Part shown: one piece after another, positions 33,396 through 42,448 of the stretch | How the letters are laid out: the number at the start of each line of letters is the position of its first letter | Numbering within the stretch: the first letter of the stretch is position 1 | NCBI RefSeq assembly: GCF_025499515.1 | Contig: NZ_JAMKFA010000003.1 | Span: 124,001 to 188,000 of the forward strand | Length of the DNA: 64,000 nt | From: Flavobacterium odoriferum | GTDB lineage: Bacteria > Bacteroidota > Bacteroidia > Flavobacteriales > Flavobacteriaceae | Direction of reading: 5' to 3' | Notes under the pieces: generated by a model | Databases searched by the model: none | What the model was told of the DNA's origin: nothing | The model's input: only the letters and a program-made list of their open reading frames with translations | Program-made: the position numbers and the translations under genes

Positions 33396-35145
33396 CTCCA
33401 CCTTCATCTTCTTCTTCGTCTTCATCATCACCATCATCATCATGAAAATTTGGCCAATCTCCAAATGGATCTCCAAATTCTATTGGTGGATGAACTATAA
33501 ACTCGGTTTTTAGCTGAAGATTTACATCATAAAATGAAATGTCATAGTAATTAAGAATATTGAAAAAGTCATTTGAGTTTAAAATATTCCGCCCTTTAAA
33601 GTCAAGCCAATTTTTTATATATGATTCATAAGCTAAAATCCAATGTTCATCAAATAGCGATTGAGAAGTTAAAGATTTAGCAAGTTCAGTTAATGTCGGC
33701 TTTTTGCCAAGGAATAGCTTTGAATCAATTAAATCTAAAGCAACTAATTTTGAGATTTCGTCATGAGATTTTAGTACAGATGAGATTGTTTCACTTTTAC
33801 ATTTGATGTTAAATGACTTATAAAACCAAAGTGACCACGAAACTTCAAAAGAATGATTAAGACTTATGTGTTCGGTTATAATTTTGTCTAAAACTGATGC
33901 AATCCTTTCTTTTGATTTAGGGTTGACATAGGTTTTATATGATAATATAATTTTGAATATCTGTTTGATATTACTCGGATCAATTAATATAGTTTGTAAA
34001 AGCAATGATAGAAATATCTGCCAATTCTCTTTTTTAATCTTTACATTTCCATATTCAAAACGCGTTAATCCATAGTTTATAATCCAAGACGAATTTGATT
34101 TATTACTATCAACGATAGAGTAAAGAATTGTAAAATAATTTCTAAGCTCGTATTTATCATTGTTTTGAAACTTAAAATTAGATAATGTAATTGACCAATT
34201 TTCAATATATCTTAATGGAATTTCTTTAATACCAACTTTATTTTCATTTGTTTCTAGTTGAAAATCATATAAAATTCGTTGAACAATTTTTAAAATATTT
34301 TCAGCTTCTCCGTGAGTATCCACATAAAAAAAATAATCGTCATAATATCTAATACATTCGTGAGAAATTTTGTTGATTTTATTATGAATTTCGAAGTCAA
34401 TCCTGCATCCTATTAATTCAGCTAATAGAAATGAAGTATCTGGTCCAATAGGAATACCTATACTTTGCCTTTCGTTACAATTTCTAACTAATGTATCAAT
34501 AAAATCTGCAACCCTATATGTTTGAGCTTTTGGGTCGATAGCTAACAATGTAGCCCATTGAGAAGGTTTTGAATTTTTAATTTTGAAATACTTTTTTGCA
34601 TCAACTTTGCCAAGTAAGCCCCAAGGTATTGAATGAGTATATATAGTTGGATAAAAATTTGAAATATCTATTTTAAGTTCAACTTTTCTATTAAAAGATT
34701 TTTCAATAAGCTCAAATTTAAAGTTATTCCACGATTTACTTTTTGTTCTTATGGAGCGCTTTGCTTTGTGTAAAACAGGTTTACTTTCTGAGTAAGAGCT
34801 TATTTTATACGTATCACTAATAATTTTCCAATTATCAACTATGGCTTGTGATAAGTCAAGATATTGCTTAGGGTTTGGAATTTCAAGTTTTCTTCTAGAA
34901 TATACACCTTTAGAAATACTATATTCAATCAATTTTGAGCTTCCATATTTTTGAGTGAAATTTTCATTAAATCTATTTTTTGCATCTTTTGGTAATTCAC
35001 CTGGTTTTTGTAATTGCTCATCAGCTAATAATTTTTGCCATTTTGAAATTACAAACCTTGATTTTTCTCCAAAGGATTTTGTATGAAAAGGTGGTGGAAG
35101 TTCTTTTGGGAAATATCCATCCTGTAGAAGTTTTTTTAATTTCAT
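33388..35145 (-). CDS. Reverse transcriptase of the unknown-group/Abi type, putative phage defence
   Basis: RNA-directed DNA polymerase of 585 residues, unlike its housekeeping neighbours. The N-terminal YFPKELPPPFHTKSF motif precedes the polymerase domain. RT motif A is ELKIDISNFYPTIYTHSIPW (D160), motif B is RQSIGIPIGPDTSFLLAELI, and the catalytic box is RYYDDYFFY (YYDD at 267-270). A helical C-terminal domain covers about 330-560 and an acidic tail ends the protein (DDDGDDEDEEEDEGG). No maturase or endonuclease part is visible, so it is not a group II intron protein. It fits defence-associated RTs such as the UG/Abi classes; the exact class is undecided. It stands alone between two iron operons. 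Confidence 0.85.
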   Translation of the reverse strand: MKLKKLLQDGYFPKELPPPFHTKSFGEKSRFVISKWQKLLADEQLQKPGELPKDAKNRFNENFTQKYGSSKLIEYSISKGVYSRRKLEIPNPKQYLDLSQAIVDNWKIISDTYKISSYSESKPVLHKAKRSIRTKSKSWNNFKFELIEKSFNRKVELKIDISNFYPTIYTHSIPWGLLGKVDAKKYFKIKNSKPSQWATLLAIDPKAQTYRVADFIDTLVRNCNERQSIGIPIGPDTSFLLAELIGCRIDFEIHNKINKISHECIRYYDDYFFYVDTHGEAENILKIVQRILYDFQLETNENKVGIKEIPLRYIENWSITLSNFKFQNNDKYELRNYFTILYSIVDSNKSNSSWIINYGLTRFEYGNVKIKKENWQIFLSLLLQTILIDPSNIKQIFKIILSYKTYVNPKSKERIASVLDKIITEHISLNHSFEVSWSLWFYKSFNIKCKSETISSVLKSHDEISKLVALDLIDSKLFLGKKPTLTELAKSLTSQSLFDEHWILAYESYIKNWLDFKGRNILNSNDFFNILNYYDISFYDVNLQLKTEFIVHPPIEFGDPFGDWPNFHDDDGDDEDEEEDEGGEY

Positions 35146-35180
35146 AGTGAGTTCTTCTCTAATAACACATAATAAACATA

Positions 35181-35238
35181 TATATGTCTGACAAAATCAT
35201 ACATAGCTACCCAATTTTGGGTGTATATGTCTGACAAA
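35181..35238 (-). promoter_or_regulatory. Duplicated 15-bp site upstream of the reverse transcriptase gene
   Basis: TATATGTCTGACAAA occurs exactly twice, at 35181-35195 and 35224-35238, offset by 43 bp (close to four helical turns). Each contains the palindrome TGTCTGACA. Between them lies ACCCAATTTTGGGT, a short inverted repeat. This region could be an operator pair or the start of a structured RNA. Confidence 0.6.
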
Positions 35239-35314
35239 CATCTGATTTATCTTTTTTCAAAAATAAGAAAAAAATCTTACAAATTATCAAATGAAATTTT
35301 AATCGGTTAAATAA

Positions 35315-35342
35315 CAAAAAAAGCCCACCAAAGTGAGCTTCA
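35315..35342 (-). terminator. Intrinsic terminator after the receptor operon 2
   Basis: On the minus strand AGCTCAC / GTGGGCT (one G-T pair) with a short loop, followed by seven Ts. The stem begins at the stop codon of the 115-residue protein gene. Confidence 0.78.
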
Positions 35343-35687
35343 ATTCCAAAATATCCCATTTTTTAAATCGTTATAACTTAACATTTCGTTTGTGTTTTCG
35401 AAGTTGATGAGTACGAGTAATTCATACAATTCTAATCGATTAATGAGAATAATGAAATTGCTTTGCAACGTTGGTATGGGAATTTTCTTTTTATAAATGG
35501 AGTGTTCGTATTCCTTTTCCCAATAGTCGATATCAATACGTTTTAGGTAATTTGCAAACGCAATTAATTCGTCTTCGGTAAGGCTAAAGTTGAGGTTATT
35601 GAAGGTTAATTGGTAATTGCCACAACCTTTCAAGAAAATCAGCATGCCGTTTTGGGTTTGTTTTAAAATGGAATAATTGCAACACAT
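35340..35687 (-). CDS. Small conserved-looking protein after PepSY gene
   Basis: Protein of 115 residues that I cannot place firmly; it resembles a Bacteroidetes DUF family found next to PepSY/receptor genes (the CGNYQLTFNNLNFSLTEDEL pattern with LKRID). Two cysteines sit at the very start (MCCNYS) and one at residue 23 (KGCGNYQL), a possible metal-binding arrangement. No signal peptide or membrane helix. It is 4 bp after the PepSY gene, and so in the iron operon. Its role in iron handling is an inference from location. Confidence 0.65.
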   Translation of the reverse strand: MCCNYSILKQTQNGMLIFLKGCGNYQLTFNNLNFSLTEDELIAFANYLKRIDIDYWEKEYEHSIYKKKIPIPTLQSNFIILINRLELYELLVLINFENTNEMLSYNDLKNGIFWN

Positions 35688-35691
35688 AGTT

Positions 35692-36864
35692 TTACTTTTT
35701 ATTTCGTTTTCCCCACCAAATTAAGAACCCTGTAACTGGTAATGACGCGCAAACTAAACTAATTATCAACGCTAAAATCTTGCTCCAAATACCAAAAATG
35801 GCTCCAATGTGAATATCGTAATTCGCAGCTACCGCTTTTTCGCCCAAGTTCTTGTCGTGATGTGAATGTTGGTGCAATAATTCTCCCGAATTTTCATCAA
35901 AAATCAAACTGTGATTCACGTGATACGAGTAGGAGAGTTGTTTCACAAACACATCATAATTCGGATGTTCGTGGTCGTCTAAATGTTCGTAACCAAAATC
36001 CAAACTGTATTGAAACGCATCAGGATATAATTCTTCGACTTTTTTACCAATTTTATCCAACGTGTGTTCGTTTCGCATTTCGATTGGTGCTTTGGTTTTA
36101 ATGTGCGAAAAATCAGGATATGTTGTGCTTCCTCCCGAAAATACGAAGTATAAAATCGCTTGAATAAAGAAAAACGCATAAAACAATCCTGTAAAGGCAA
36201 CCACAAAAGCTAATGAAGAAACATAAAATCCTAAAATGTTGTGCAAATCGTAGTTTTTACGTTTCCAACTTTTTACGTTTTTCCAATTGAAAGCAAAGCG
36301 TTGTTTTCTAGCGTTTTTGTTTTTCGGCCACCACAAAATTATCCCCGAAATCAGCATGAAAACAAAAATTAATGTCGGAATACCACAAACATACGTTCCC
36401 CAATCGGTTTTCAGCATAAAACTGAAGTGAATCGATTTAATGATGTTGAAAAAATCAGTCGTTTCATCATAAACACCACGAATTTCGCCCGTAAACGGAT
36501 TCACATAAACCGATTTGTAAACGACATATTCTTCGTAAAAATTCCAACCTTCCGGATTTCTTTCGTAGTAATAGAAAATGTAGCTTCGGCTTTTATCAAT
36601 AGGAACCGCTACCCAGTGAATCGGATATTTTTCATTGGTAAATGCATCTACTTTTTGCTCTAAAACTTTAAGCGAAAGCGTTTGTTTGTTGGCGATATTC
36701 GATTCGTGATGATAAATGGCATCTTTTCGAAGGTAATTCGTGATTTCTTCCTGAAATACATAAATCGCACCCGTAATCGAAATGATAAAAACGATTAAAC
36801 CGGTTGATAAACCTAACCAAAGATGTAGTTTTCGAATGCCTTTTTTGAAACTTGATTTTTGCAT
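35692..36864 (-). CDS. PepSY-domain transmembrane iron reductase-like protein
   Basis: Inner membrane protein of 390 residues (start MQKSSFKKGIRKLHLWLGLSTG at 36864; a longer frame from 36888 would begin inside the preceding terminator). Four main helices are visible, including GLIVFIISITGAIYVF, YVCGIPTLIFVFMLISGIILWW, FYVSSLAFVVAFTGLFYAFFF and the C-terminal ILALIISLVCASLPVTGFLIWWG. Conserved histidines lie in HLWLGL and DLHNILGFY. Family members are thought to reduce ferric siderophores. It follows the second receptor gene in the same operon. Confidence 0.88.
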   Translation of the reverse strand: MQKSSFKKGIRKLHLWLGLSTGLIVFIISITGAIYVFQEEITNYLRKDAIYHHESNIANKQTLSLKVLEQKVDAFTNEKYPIHWVAVPIDKSRSYIFYYYERNPEGWNFYEEYVVYKSVYVNPFTGEIRGVYDETTDFFNIIKSIHFSFMLKTDWGTYVCGIPTLIFVFMLISGIILWWPKNKNARKQRFAFNWKNVKSWKRKNYDLHNILGFYVSSLAFVVAFTGLFYAFFFIQAILYFVFSGGSTTYPDFSHIKTKAPIEMRNEHTLDKIGKKVEELYPDAFQYSLDFGYEHLDDHEHPNYDVFVKQLSYSYHVNHSLIFDENSGELLHQHSHHDKNLGEKAVAANYDIHIGAIFGIWSKILALIISLVCASLPVTGFLIWWGKRNKK

Positions 36865-36875
36865 GTGATTACGAT

Positions 36876-36905
36876 AAAAACTCCCCACCGAAATGAGGAG
36901 CTTGC
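36876..36905 (-). terminator. Hairpin with T-run between receptor 2 and PepSY gene
   Basis: On the minus strand CTCCTCA / TGGGGAG around TTTCGG, then five Ts. It may attenuate the operon, as the PepSY gene follows immediately. Confidence 0.6.
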
Positions 36906-36927
36906 TTTAAACTAAACAGAAAATAAA

Positions 36928-39072
36928 CTAAAATTTATAAGTAACACCAGCTGTAATACTGCGTAAACGTTGAGGTGTAACCGTTGACCAACCTGAATAA
37001 TATTTCTCATTCAACATATTATTCAATTTTAAAGACACATTAAACTTGTCGTTGTCATACGATACAGCCGAATTTAAAACCGTGTAATCAGGTAAAGCGA
37101 AAGTTCCTGTGTTCGCTCTGTTCAAAGTTTTGTATTCGCTAGCGTAGTTACCGCCAAAACCAATTCCTAAACCTTTTAATTGTCCTTCAGTTACTGTATA
37201 ATTAGCCCATAAATTCATTAACGTTTCTGGACCTGCTTCTTCTGGACGTAATCCTAAATAACCATCGCCAGGAGATTCTTTCGTAACTTCTGCCTCATTA
37301 TGACTAAAACCTGCAATAACGTTTAATCCTTTAATTGGATTGGCAACAATACTTACTTCAACACCTTTGCTTTCTACTTCACCACCTTGAATCGAGTTAT
37401 TGATGTTGTTTGGATCAGTAATTACACGGTCTTTCACTCTAATGTCATAATAACTCACCGAAGCTGAAATAATATCTTTATACAAACTTGTTTTTAAACC
37501 CACTTCAAACTGATTCGCTTGTTCTGGATCGAATTCTTTGATTCTTGGATTGCTTCCATCTAAATCGGCAACCGTTGTTGGAGCTACGTTTTTAAATCCA
37601 TTCATATAATTTCCAAAAACAGATACTTTGTTTTCTACGATTTGATACACGGCACCAAATTTTGGAGATAAAGCTACTTGACCTTTTGTTTCTTCGCTAT
37701 CATATTGAGACGTTTTTCCATCAAAATAATCCAAACGTAAACTTGCCATTACCGATAATTTATTGGTGATATTCAATACATCTGAAACATAAGCACTCAT
37801 AATTTCTTGGTTGGCTTCTGTATTTCCGGCAAAACTTCCGGTTAAAAGAGCGTCAGTTCCAGCTTGTGTTAAAACTCCACTGTCTGTTCCGTTAACTAAT
37901 GAAACAATTCCGTTAGAAACCCAACCTGAACCACCGTTAATCAATCTCGAATTGTAATAATCCAATCCTGCAACTAAACGGTTTCTCATGTTTCCGATTT
38001 TGAAATCGCCTATGAAATTTTGTTGGATGTCGGTAGTGTAAAACGTTCCATCAGCTTTAGAAATAAATCTTGTGAATTCATCACCATTTGCGGAATCCCA
38101 TAAATAGTGATAATATCCGTTTGTTTTTGTTGAACTTTTAGATAAAACCGTTTGTAAAGTCCAATTGTTCGATAACTTATAAAGCGCTTGCATTTGCATG
38201 TTGAACGAGTTGTTGTTCATAGTTAAGTCATTTGATGTAAACGATCTTTTGTAATTTCTATCAAACAATTCCATTGAATCAAATGAAAGAGGTGAGTAGC
38301 GACTCAAGAAAATCATGCTCGCTTTTGCTGAAGTGTTGTTGTAAAATTCTGTGTTTACTAAGAAAGTCAATTTGTCGTTAACTTCATATTTTAAAGACGG
38401 CGCTAAAAAGAAAGAATTTGAAAATCCAGCATCTTGGAAAGATTCTTCTGTAGTGTAGGCTGAATTCACACGAATCGCAGCTTTCTCATTAAGTGGAAGA
38501 TTTACATCTGCAGTAACACGATTGCTGCCATAGGTTCCGTTGTTGTAACTGATTTCACCACCAAAAACTTGATGTGGTTTTTTAGTTACTACGTTAATTA
38601 ATCCACCATAGGAAATCACACTACTTCCAAACAATGTTCCTGAAGGACCTTTGATAACTTCAATGTTGTCGATGTTAATTGGATCAATTGTGGTATTCGT
38701 TAAAGCAGGTAATCCATTTACCATTGAGGGTTGAACAGCAAAACCACGCATTGAGTAATATTCAGCTCCATCACCATTACGACCAGTTGATTCCCAAAGT
38801 CTGGTTGCACCTGTTGCGTTTTTTAGTGCGTCGTTAAAGTTTGTTACTACTTGTTCTTTTAAAAGATTTGCAGGAATAGAATTGTACACTTGTGGATTTT
38901 CAATATCCTTCAAAGGCATTTTAGAAACGGTTGTACTGCTTTCTTTTTTGTACTTGTTTTCTCTTGTGCCTTCAACTGTAACTTCTCTTAAAACTTTTAT
39001 TGAATCATTTTTTTCTTGACTAAAAGTTAGTACAGAGGTTAGTAAAAGTGATGTAATAATTATGTTTTTCAT
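36928..39072 (-). CDS. TonB-dependent siderophore receptor (FhuE/FpvA-like)
   Basis: Outer membrane receptor of 714 residues. The signal peptide is MKNIIITSLLLTSVLTFSQ. The plug (about 30-190) includes REVTVEGTRENK, YSMRGFAVQPSMVNGLP and IEVIKGPSGTLFGSSVISYGGLINVVTKKP. The barrel ends with SITAGVTYKF. The IEVIKGPSGTLFG motif is typical of siderophore receptors. It is co-transcribed with a PepSY gene and a small protein gene. The promoter and operators are near-identical to those of the receptor at 30799-33021, so the two are almost surely one regulon. Confidence 0.92.
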   Translation of the reverse strand: MKNIIITSLLLTSVLTFSQEKNDSIKVLREVTVEGTRENKYKKESSTTVSKMPLKDIENPQVYNSIPANLLKEQVVTNFNDALKNATGATRLWESTGRNGDGAEYYSMRGFAVQPSMVNGLPALTNTTIDPINIDNIEVIKGPSGTLFGSSVISYGGLINVVTKKPHQVFGGEISYNNGTYGSNRVTADVNLPLNEKAAIRVNSAYTTEESFQDAGFSNSFFLAPSLKYEVNDKLTFLVNTEFYNNTSAKASMIFLSRYSPLSFDSMELFDRNYKRSFTSNDLTMNNNSFNMQMQALYKLSNNWTLQTVLSKSSTKTNGYYHYLWDSANGDEFTRFISKADGTFYTTDIQQNFIGDFKIGNMRNRLVAGLDYYNSRLINGGSGWVSNGIVSLVNGTDSGVLTQAGTDALLTGSFAGNTEANQEIMSAYVSDVLNITNKLSVMASLRLDYFDGKTSQYDSEETKGQVALSPKFGAVYQIVENKVSVFGNYMNGFKNVAPTTVADLDGSNPRIKEFDPEQANQFEVGLKTSLYKDIISASVSYYDIRVKDRVITDPNNINNSIQGGEVESKGVEVSIVANPIKGLNVIAGFSHNEAEVTKESPGDGYLGLRPEEAGPETLMNLWANYTVTEGQLKGLGIGFGGNYASEYKTLNRANTGTFALPDYTVLNSAVSYDNDKFNVSLKLNNMLNEKYYSGWSTVTPQRLRSITAGVTYKF

Positions 39073-39074
39073 TC

Positions 39075-39159
39075 TTATTAAGATTAAATTAAAATAATAT
39101 CACAAAAATATTGAGTCAAAATGAATTCACAAAATTTATTTAGACTTATTTTAAATAAT
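39075..39159 (-). promoter_or_regulatory. Promoter and paired operator sites of the TonB receptor operon 2
   Basis: Minus-strand promoter TTTG (39130-39133), 19 bp, TATTTTTG (39103-39110). The operator-like site (plus-strand form TTATT.AGA..., ending AAAATAAT or AAATAAT) occurs at 39075-39098 and 39136-39159, with the same relative positions as in the first receptor operon. The spacer (TGAATTCATTTTGACT) is identical in both. Confidence 0.72.
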
Positions 39160-39218
39160 ATTTTTAACGAGTTGATTTTCAAGTAGAAACTTTATTCCTA
39201 AGTTTAGGAACTTAAATT

Positions 39219-39248
39219 TTTGAACTTTAAACTAAAATTGTAACTTTG
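39219..39248 (+). promoter_or_regulatory. Promoter of prfA
   Basis: TTTG (39219-39222), 18 bp, TAACTTTG (39241-39248), the Bacteroidetes sigma-70 consensus. The start codon is at 39271, giving a leader of about 15 nt. Confidence 0.8.
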
Positions 39249-39270
39249 CACTCCAAAATAAATAACAGCT

Positions 39271-40344
39271 ATGTTAGATAGATTACAATATGTAAAACAA
39301 CGTTTTGACGAAATTTCAGACTTAATTATTCAGCCTGATGTAATAGCGGATCAAAAGCGTTACGTACAATTAAATAAAGAATACAAAGACCTTAAAGGTT
39401 TAGTTGAAAAACGTGAAGAGTACATAACTCTTGATGGAAATATAAAAGAAGCTAACGAAATTATTGCAGATGGTTCTGATGCCGAAATGGTAGAAATGGC
39501 CAAAATGCAATTAGACGAAGCTAAAGAGCGTTTACCACAATTGGAAGAAGAAATCAAATTCATGTTGATTCCTAAAGATCCAGAAGACGCGAAAAACGTA
39601 ATGGTTGAAATTCGTGCGGGTACTGGTGGAGATGAAGCTTCTATTTTTGCAGGAGATTTATTTCGTATGTACACTAAATATTGCGAAGCACGTGGTTGGA
39701 GAACTTCTGTAGTAGATGTTAGTGAAGGAACTTCTGGTGGATTCAAAGAGGTGATTTTTGAAGTAACAGGAGAAGACGTTTACGGAACTTTGAAATTTGA
39801 AGCAGGAGTACACCGTGTACAACGAGTTCCTCAAACTGAAACACAAGGTCGTGTGCATACTTCGGCAGCAACGGTAATGGTTTTACCAGAAGCAGAAGAA
39901 TTTGATGTACAAATTGATATGAACGATGTTCGTGTTGACTTTTTCTGTTCGTCTGGTCCTGGAGGTCAGTCGGTAAATACTACCAAGTCTGCGGTTCGTT
40001 TAACGCATATTCCAACTGGATTAGTGGCGCAATGTCAGGATCAAAAATCGCAACATAAGAACAAAGATAAAGCAATGGAAGTATTGCGTTCTCGTTTGTA
40101 CGAAAAAGAATTAGCCATCAAACAAGCGGAAGATGCTACTAAACGTTCTTCGCAAGTAAGTTCAGGTGACCGTTCGGCAAAAATTAGAACCTATAACTAT
40201 TCTCAAGGTCGTGTAACTGATCATAGAATTGGTTTAGACGTTTTTGATATGGATGGAGTTATGAATGGTAAAATTCAAAAATTTGTTGACGAGCTTCAAA
40301 TGGTAAACAACATGGAAAAATTAAAAGAGAACGAAGTTTTCTAA
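39271..40344 (+). CDS. prfA: Peptide chain release factor 1
   Basis: Terminates translation at UAA and UAG. The 357-residue sequence has the GGQ motif in [22 protein letters not shown] near residue 232, which reaches the peptidyl-transferase centre, and a codon-recognition region around [20 protein letters not shown]. The N-terminal domain, [20 protein letters not shown] and the C-terminal [20 protein letters not shown] fit RF1 rather than RF2. The leader carries a strong promoter, and a perfect palindromic terminator follows. Confidence 0.97.
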   Translation: MLDRLQYVKQRFDEISDLIIQPDVIADQKRYVQLNKEYKDLKGLVEKREEYITLDGNIKEANEIIADGSDAEMVEMAKMQLDEAKERLPQLEEEIKFMLIPKDPEDAKNVMVEIRAGTGGDEASIFAGDLFRMYTKYCEARGWRTSVVDVSEGTSGGFKEVIFEVTGEDVYGTLKFEAGVHRVQRVPQTETQGRVHTSAATVMVLPEAEEFDVQIDMNDVRVDFFCSSGPGGQSVNTTKSAVRLTHIPTGLVAQCQDQKSQHKNKDKAMEVLRSRLYEKELAIKQAEDATKRSSQVSSGDRSAKIRTYNYSQGRVTDHRIGLDVFDMDGVMNGKIQKFVDELQMVNNMEKLKENEVF

Positions 40345-40386
40345 TCATAAAAAAAGCCTCTTTAAAGAGGCTTTTTTTATGATTAG
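40341..40386. terminator. Perfectly palindromic bidirectional terminator
   Basis: CTAATCATAAAAAAAGCCTC followed by TTT and its exact reverse complement: a 23-bp perfect inverted repeat with no unpaired loop in the DNA. Left half starts in the last two codons of prfA (the stop is part of the palindrome), right half ends near the stop of the T9SS gene. Confidence 0.9.
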
Positions 40387-40392
40387 AAAACA

Positions 40393-42420
40393 TTAATTTT
40401 TCTTTATAAAACTTTCAGCATATTTATTACCATCTTCAGTTTCTATTGATAAGATATATAATCCTTCTGCTAAATCTGACACATCGAAACTTCCATTATT
40501 TAAATTTCCTGTTTTAATTATTTTTCCTAAAGTTGAAAGAACAGAAATATTTTTAATATTTAGTACTTCACTATTAGAAAGTGTAATCAAGTTGGTTGTA
40601 GGATTTGGATATAAGATAATTTTAGAATTTCCATTATCAACTAAACTTAAAGGACTAGAACCTTCAATAACATTTAAAGCACTATTAACAGTAGGGTTGT
40701 TAATAACGTCAACTACACCTGATGGCCATAAAACCACAACTTGTGTTATTGCTGTTGCAGAACCAATCCCAAAATGAACATTTAAAGTACTCATATTTCT
40801 AAAACCTTCACCACTTCTAACATCTCTAATTTGTTTTCCCCAAGGGCCATATATTTCAATTCTTGCTCCTATACCATTTCTATTGCTTTGTATGCCTTGA
40901 AGGTTAAATTTTATCCAATTATTTCCATTTCCGTTGCTGTAATATATCGTTGAACCACTTTGAACATCAACAAATCCATCATTGTTAAAATCCCCTACTG
41001 GACCTGGTACAAAACCTATATTAAATGGAGAAAATGTCATATTACCATTGTTTCTCATGATTTTATTTCCACCACCCATTACATCTGTAAATCCGTCGTT
41101 ATCAAAATCATAAGTTATATGTTCGATGTTTAAGCTTGTATTTGTATCCCAACCAGAACCAGCAGTTATATCAGTAAAAGTTCCATTGCCATTATTTCTC
41201 ATTAATTTGTGATGTCCATCAGCGTTTGAACTTGCTCCAATTAATGCATCCATGTCTCCATCATTATCAAAATCATTCCAAGCTGAAGACCATGTTTGAA
41301 CTGGGTCAGCCATATTTGAAGCTACAGAAACATTTGTAAAAACACCGCTTCCGTTGTTTTGGTGTAATTCGTTCACTTTTGCGGTTGAAGCTCCACCTCT
41401 ACATTTTGCTATAAATAAATCTTGATCGCCATCATTATCATAATCTACCCATACAGAACCATAATTTCCTCCTTCTGAATGATCGCCTAATCCTCCTTGG
41501 TAAAAAGTTAAGTTTCCTGAACCATCATTTAGGTAATAAACATTTGGATCAACATCATGACAAACAAATGTATCTAAATGACCATCATTATTAATATCAA
41601 CCATGTTAGATCGTTGTGAAAATACATATTGAGGTCCAGAAATTTCTGTAAATCCTGTTCCGGTTGCGTTAGCTTTCATAAAGGTAACACCACTTCCTCC
41701 TCCATAAACTAAATCGTTAAATCCATTTTTATCTAAATCACCTGCAGCGATACTCCATGAAGGAAGAAAATCAGCAGCAGTAGTAGTGATAGTGCTATTT
41801 GAAAATCCTCCAGAAGTTAATTGATAATGTATTTGAACATTTGTTGAAGATACTGCAACAATATCATCTAGATAGTCACCATTCATGTCAACTGCACAAT
41901 TTAAATAGCTACCAGAAATTGTAGGAATGGCTTGTGCTGTAAAACTAACTGGCGCAGGTATTGGAGGTGTATATGTGTTTTCGATTAATTGAAAAGTAAA
42001 ACCAGCAGCACTCCATTTATTATCAAAAGCAATATAATATGTGGTTCCTGCCATTGCAGAAAAAGTTGCAACAGAAAGATATCCTGTACCTACTGACCCG
42101 CTATCATCATCCCCAGAATGGCAAACTAAAGCACCACAACCACCAGAATAAACATTAAAATTAGTGTCTCCACCAGAGTTTATTGCTAAATCAGTTGTTA
42201 TAGTAACAGTATAATTAATTGTAGGTGTATATCTGTACCATTCAGAGTATTTTGTAGTTTGTGTATTTACGTTCCCAGCACAAGCTAATGCAGAAGGGGT
42301 TCCGTCTAAAGTGCCTACAACATGTGATCCAGCTGAAACTACTACAGCAGTTTCGCAGGTGTTTTGAGAAAAGGAATAACTTCCGAAAAGTATTCCAATT
42401 AAAAGTAATGTTTTTTTCAT
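40393..42420 (-). CDS. Secreted FG-GAP/UnbV (CRTAC1-like) protein with T9SS sorting domain
   Basis: Secreted protein of 675 residues. The signal peptide is MKKTLLLIGILFGSYSFSQ, followed by a N-terminal beta domain with TPTINYTVTITTDL. From about 170, FG-GAP-type calcium-binding repeats recur (VDMNGDYLDDIVAV, GDLDKNGFNDLVYGG, VDINNDGHLDTFV, VDYDNDGDQDLFIAK, NDFDNDGDMDALIG, YDFDNDGFTDVMGG, GDFNNDGFVDVQSG). An ASPIC/UnbV region follows (NGIGARIEIYGPWGKQIRDVRSGEGFRNMSTLNVHFGIG). The C terminus ends LYPNPTTNLITLSNSE...GLYILSIET, a type IX secretion sorting domain. The function is unknown; it is probably surface-attached. Confidence 0.9.
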   Translation of the reverse strand: MKKTLLLIGILFGSYSFSQNTCETAVVVSAGSHVVGTLDGTPSALACAGNVNTQTTKYSEWYRYTPTINYTVTITTDLAINSGGDTNFNVYSGGCGALVCHSGDDDSGSVGTGYLSVATFSAMAGTTYYIAFDNKWSAAGFTFQLIENTYTPPIPAPVSFTAQAIPTISGSYLNCAVDMNGDYLDDIVAVSSTNVQIHYQLTSGGFSNSTITTTAADFLPSWSIAAGDLDKNGFNDLVYGGGSGVTFMKANATGTGFTEISGPQYVFSQRSNMVDINNDGHLDTFVCHDVDPNVYYLNDGSGNLTFYQGGLGDHSEGGNYGSVWVDYDNDGDQDLFIAKCRGGASTAKVNELHQNNGSGVFTNVSVASNMADPVQTWSSAWNDFDNDGDMDALIGASSNADGHHKLMRNNGNGTFTDITAGSGWDTNTSLNIEHITYDFDNDGFTDVMGGGNKIMRNNGNMTFSPFNIGFVPGPVGDFNNDGFVDVQSGSTIYYSNGNGNNWIKFNLQGIQSNRNGIGARIEIYGPWGKQIRDVRSGEGFRNMSTLNVHFGIGSATAITQVVVLWPSGVVDVINNPTVNSALNVIEGSSPLSLVDNGNSKIILYPNPTTNLITLSNSEVLNIKNISVLSTLGKIIKTGNLNNGSFDVSDLAEGLYILSIETEDGNKYAESFIKKN

Positions 42421-42448
42421 AAAGTATTGGTTAGAGGGTTGTTTTTAA

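Noticed and set aside
33388-35145. Group II intron or retron reverse transcriptase
   Set aside because: No maturase X domain or HNH endonuclease, no intron ends, and no recognisable msr/msd region upstream; UG/Abi-type motifs fit better.
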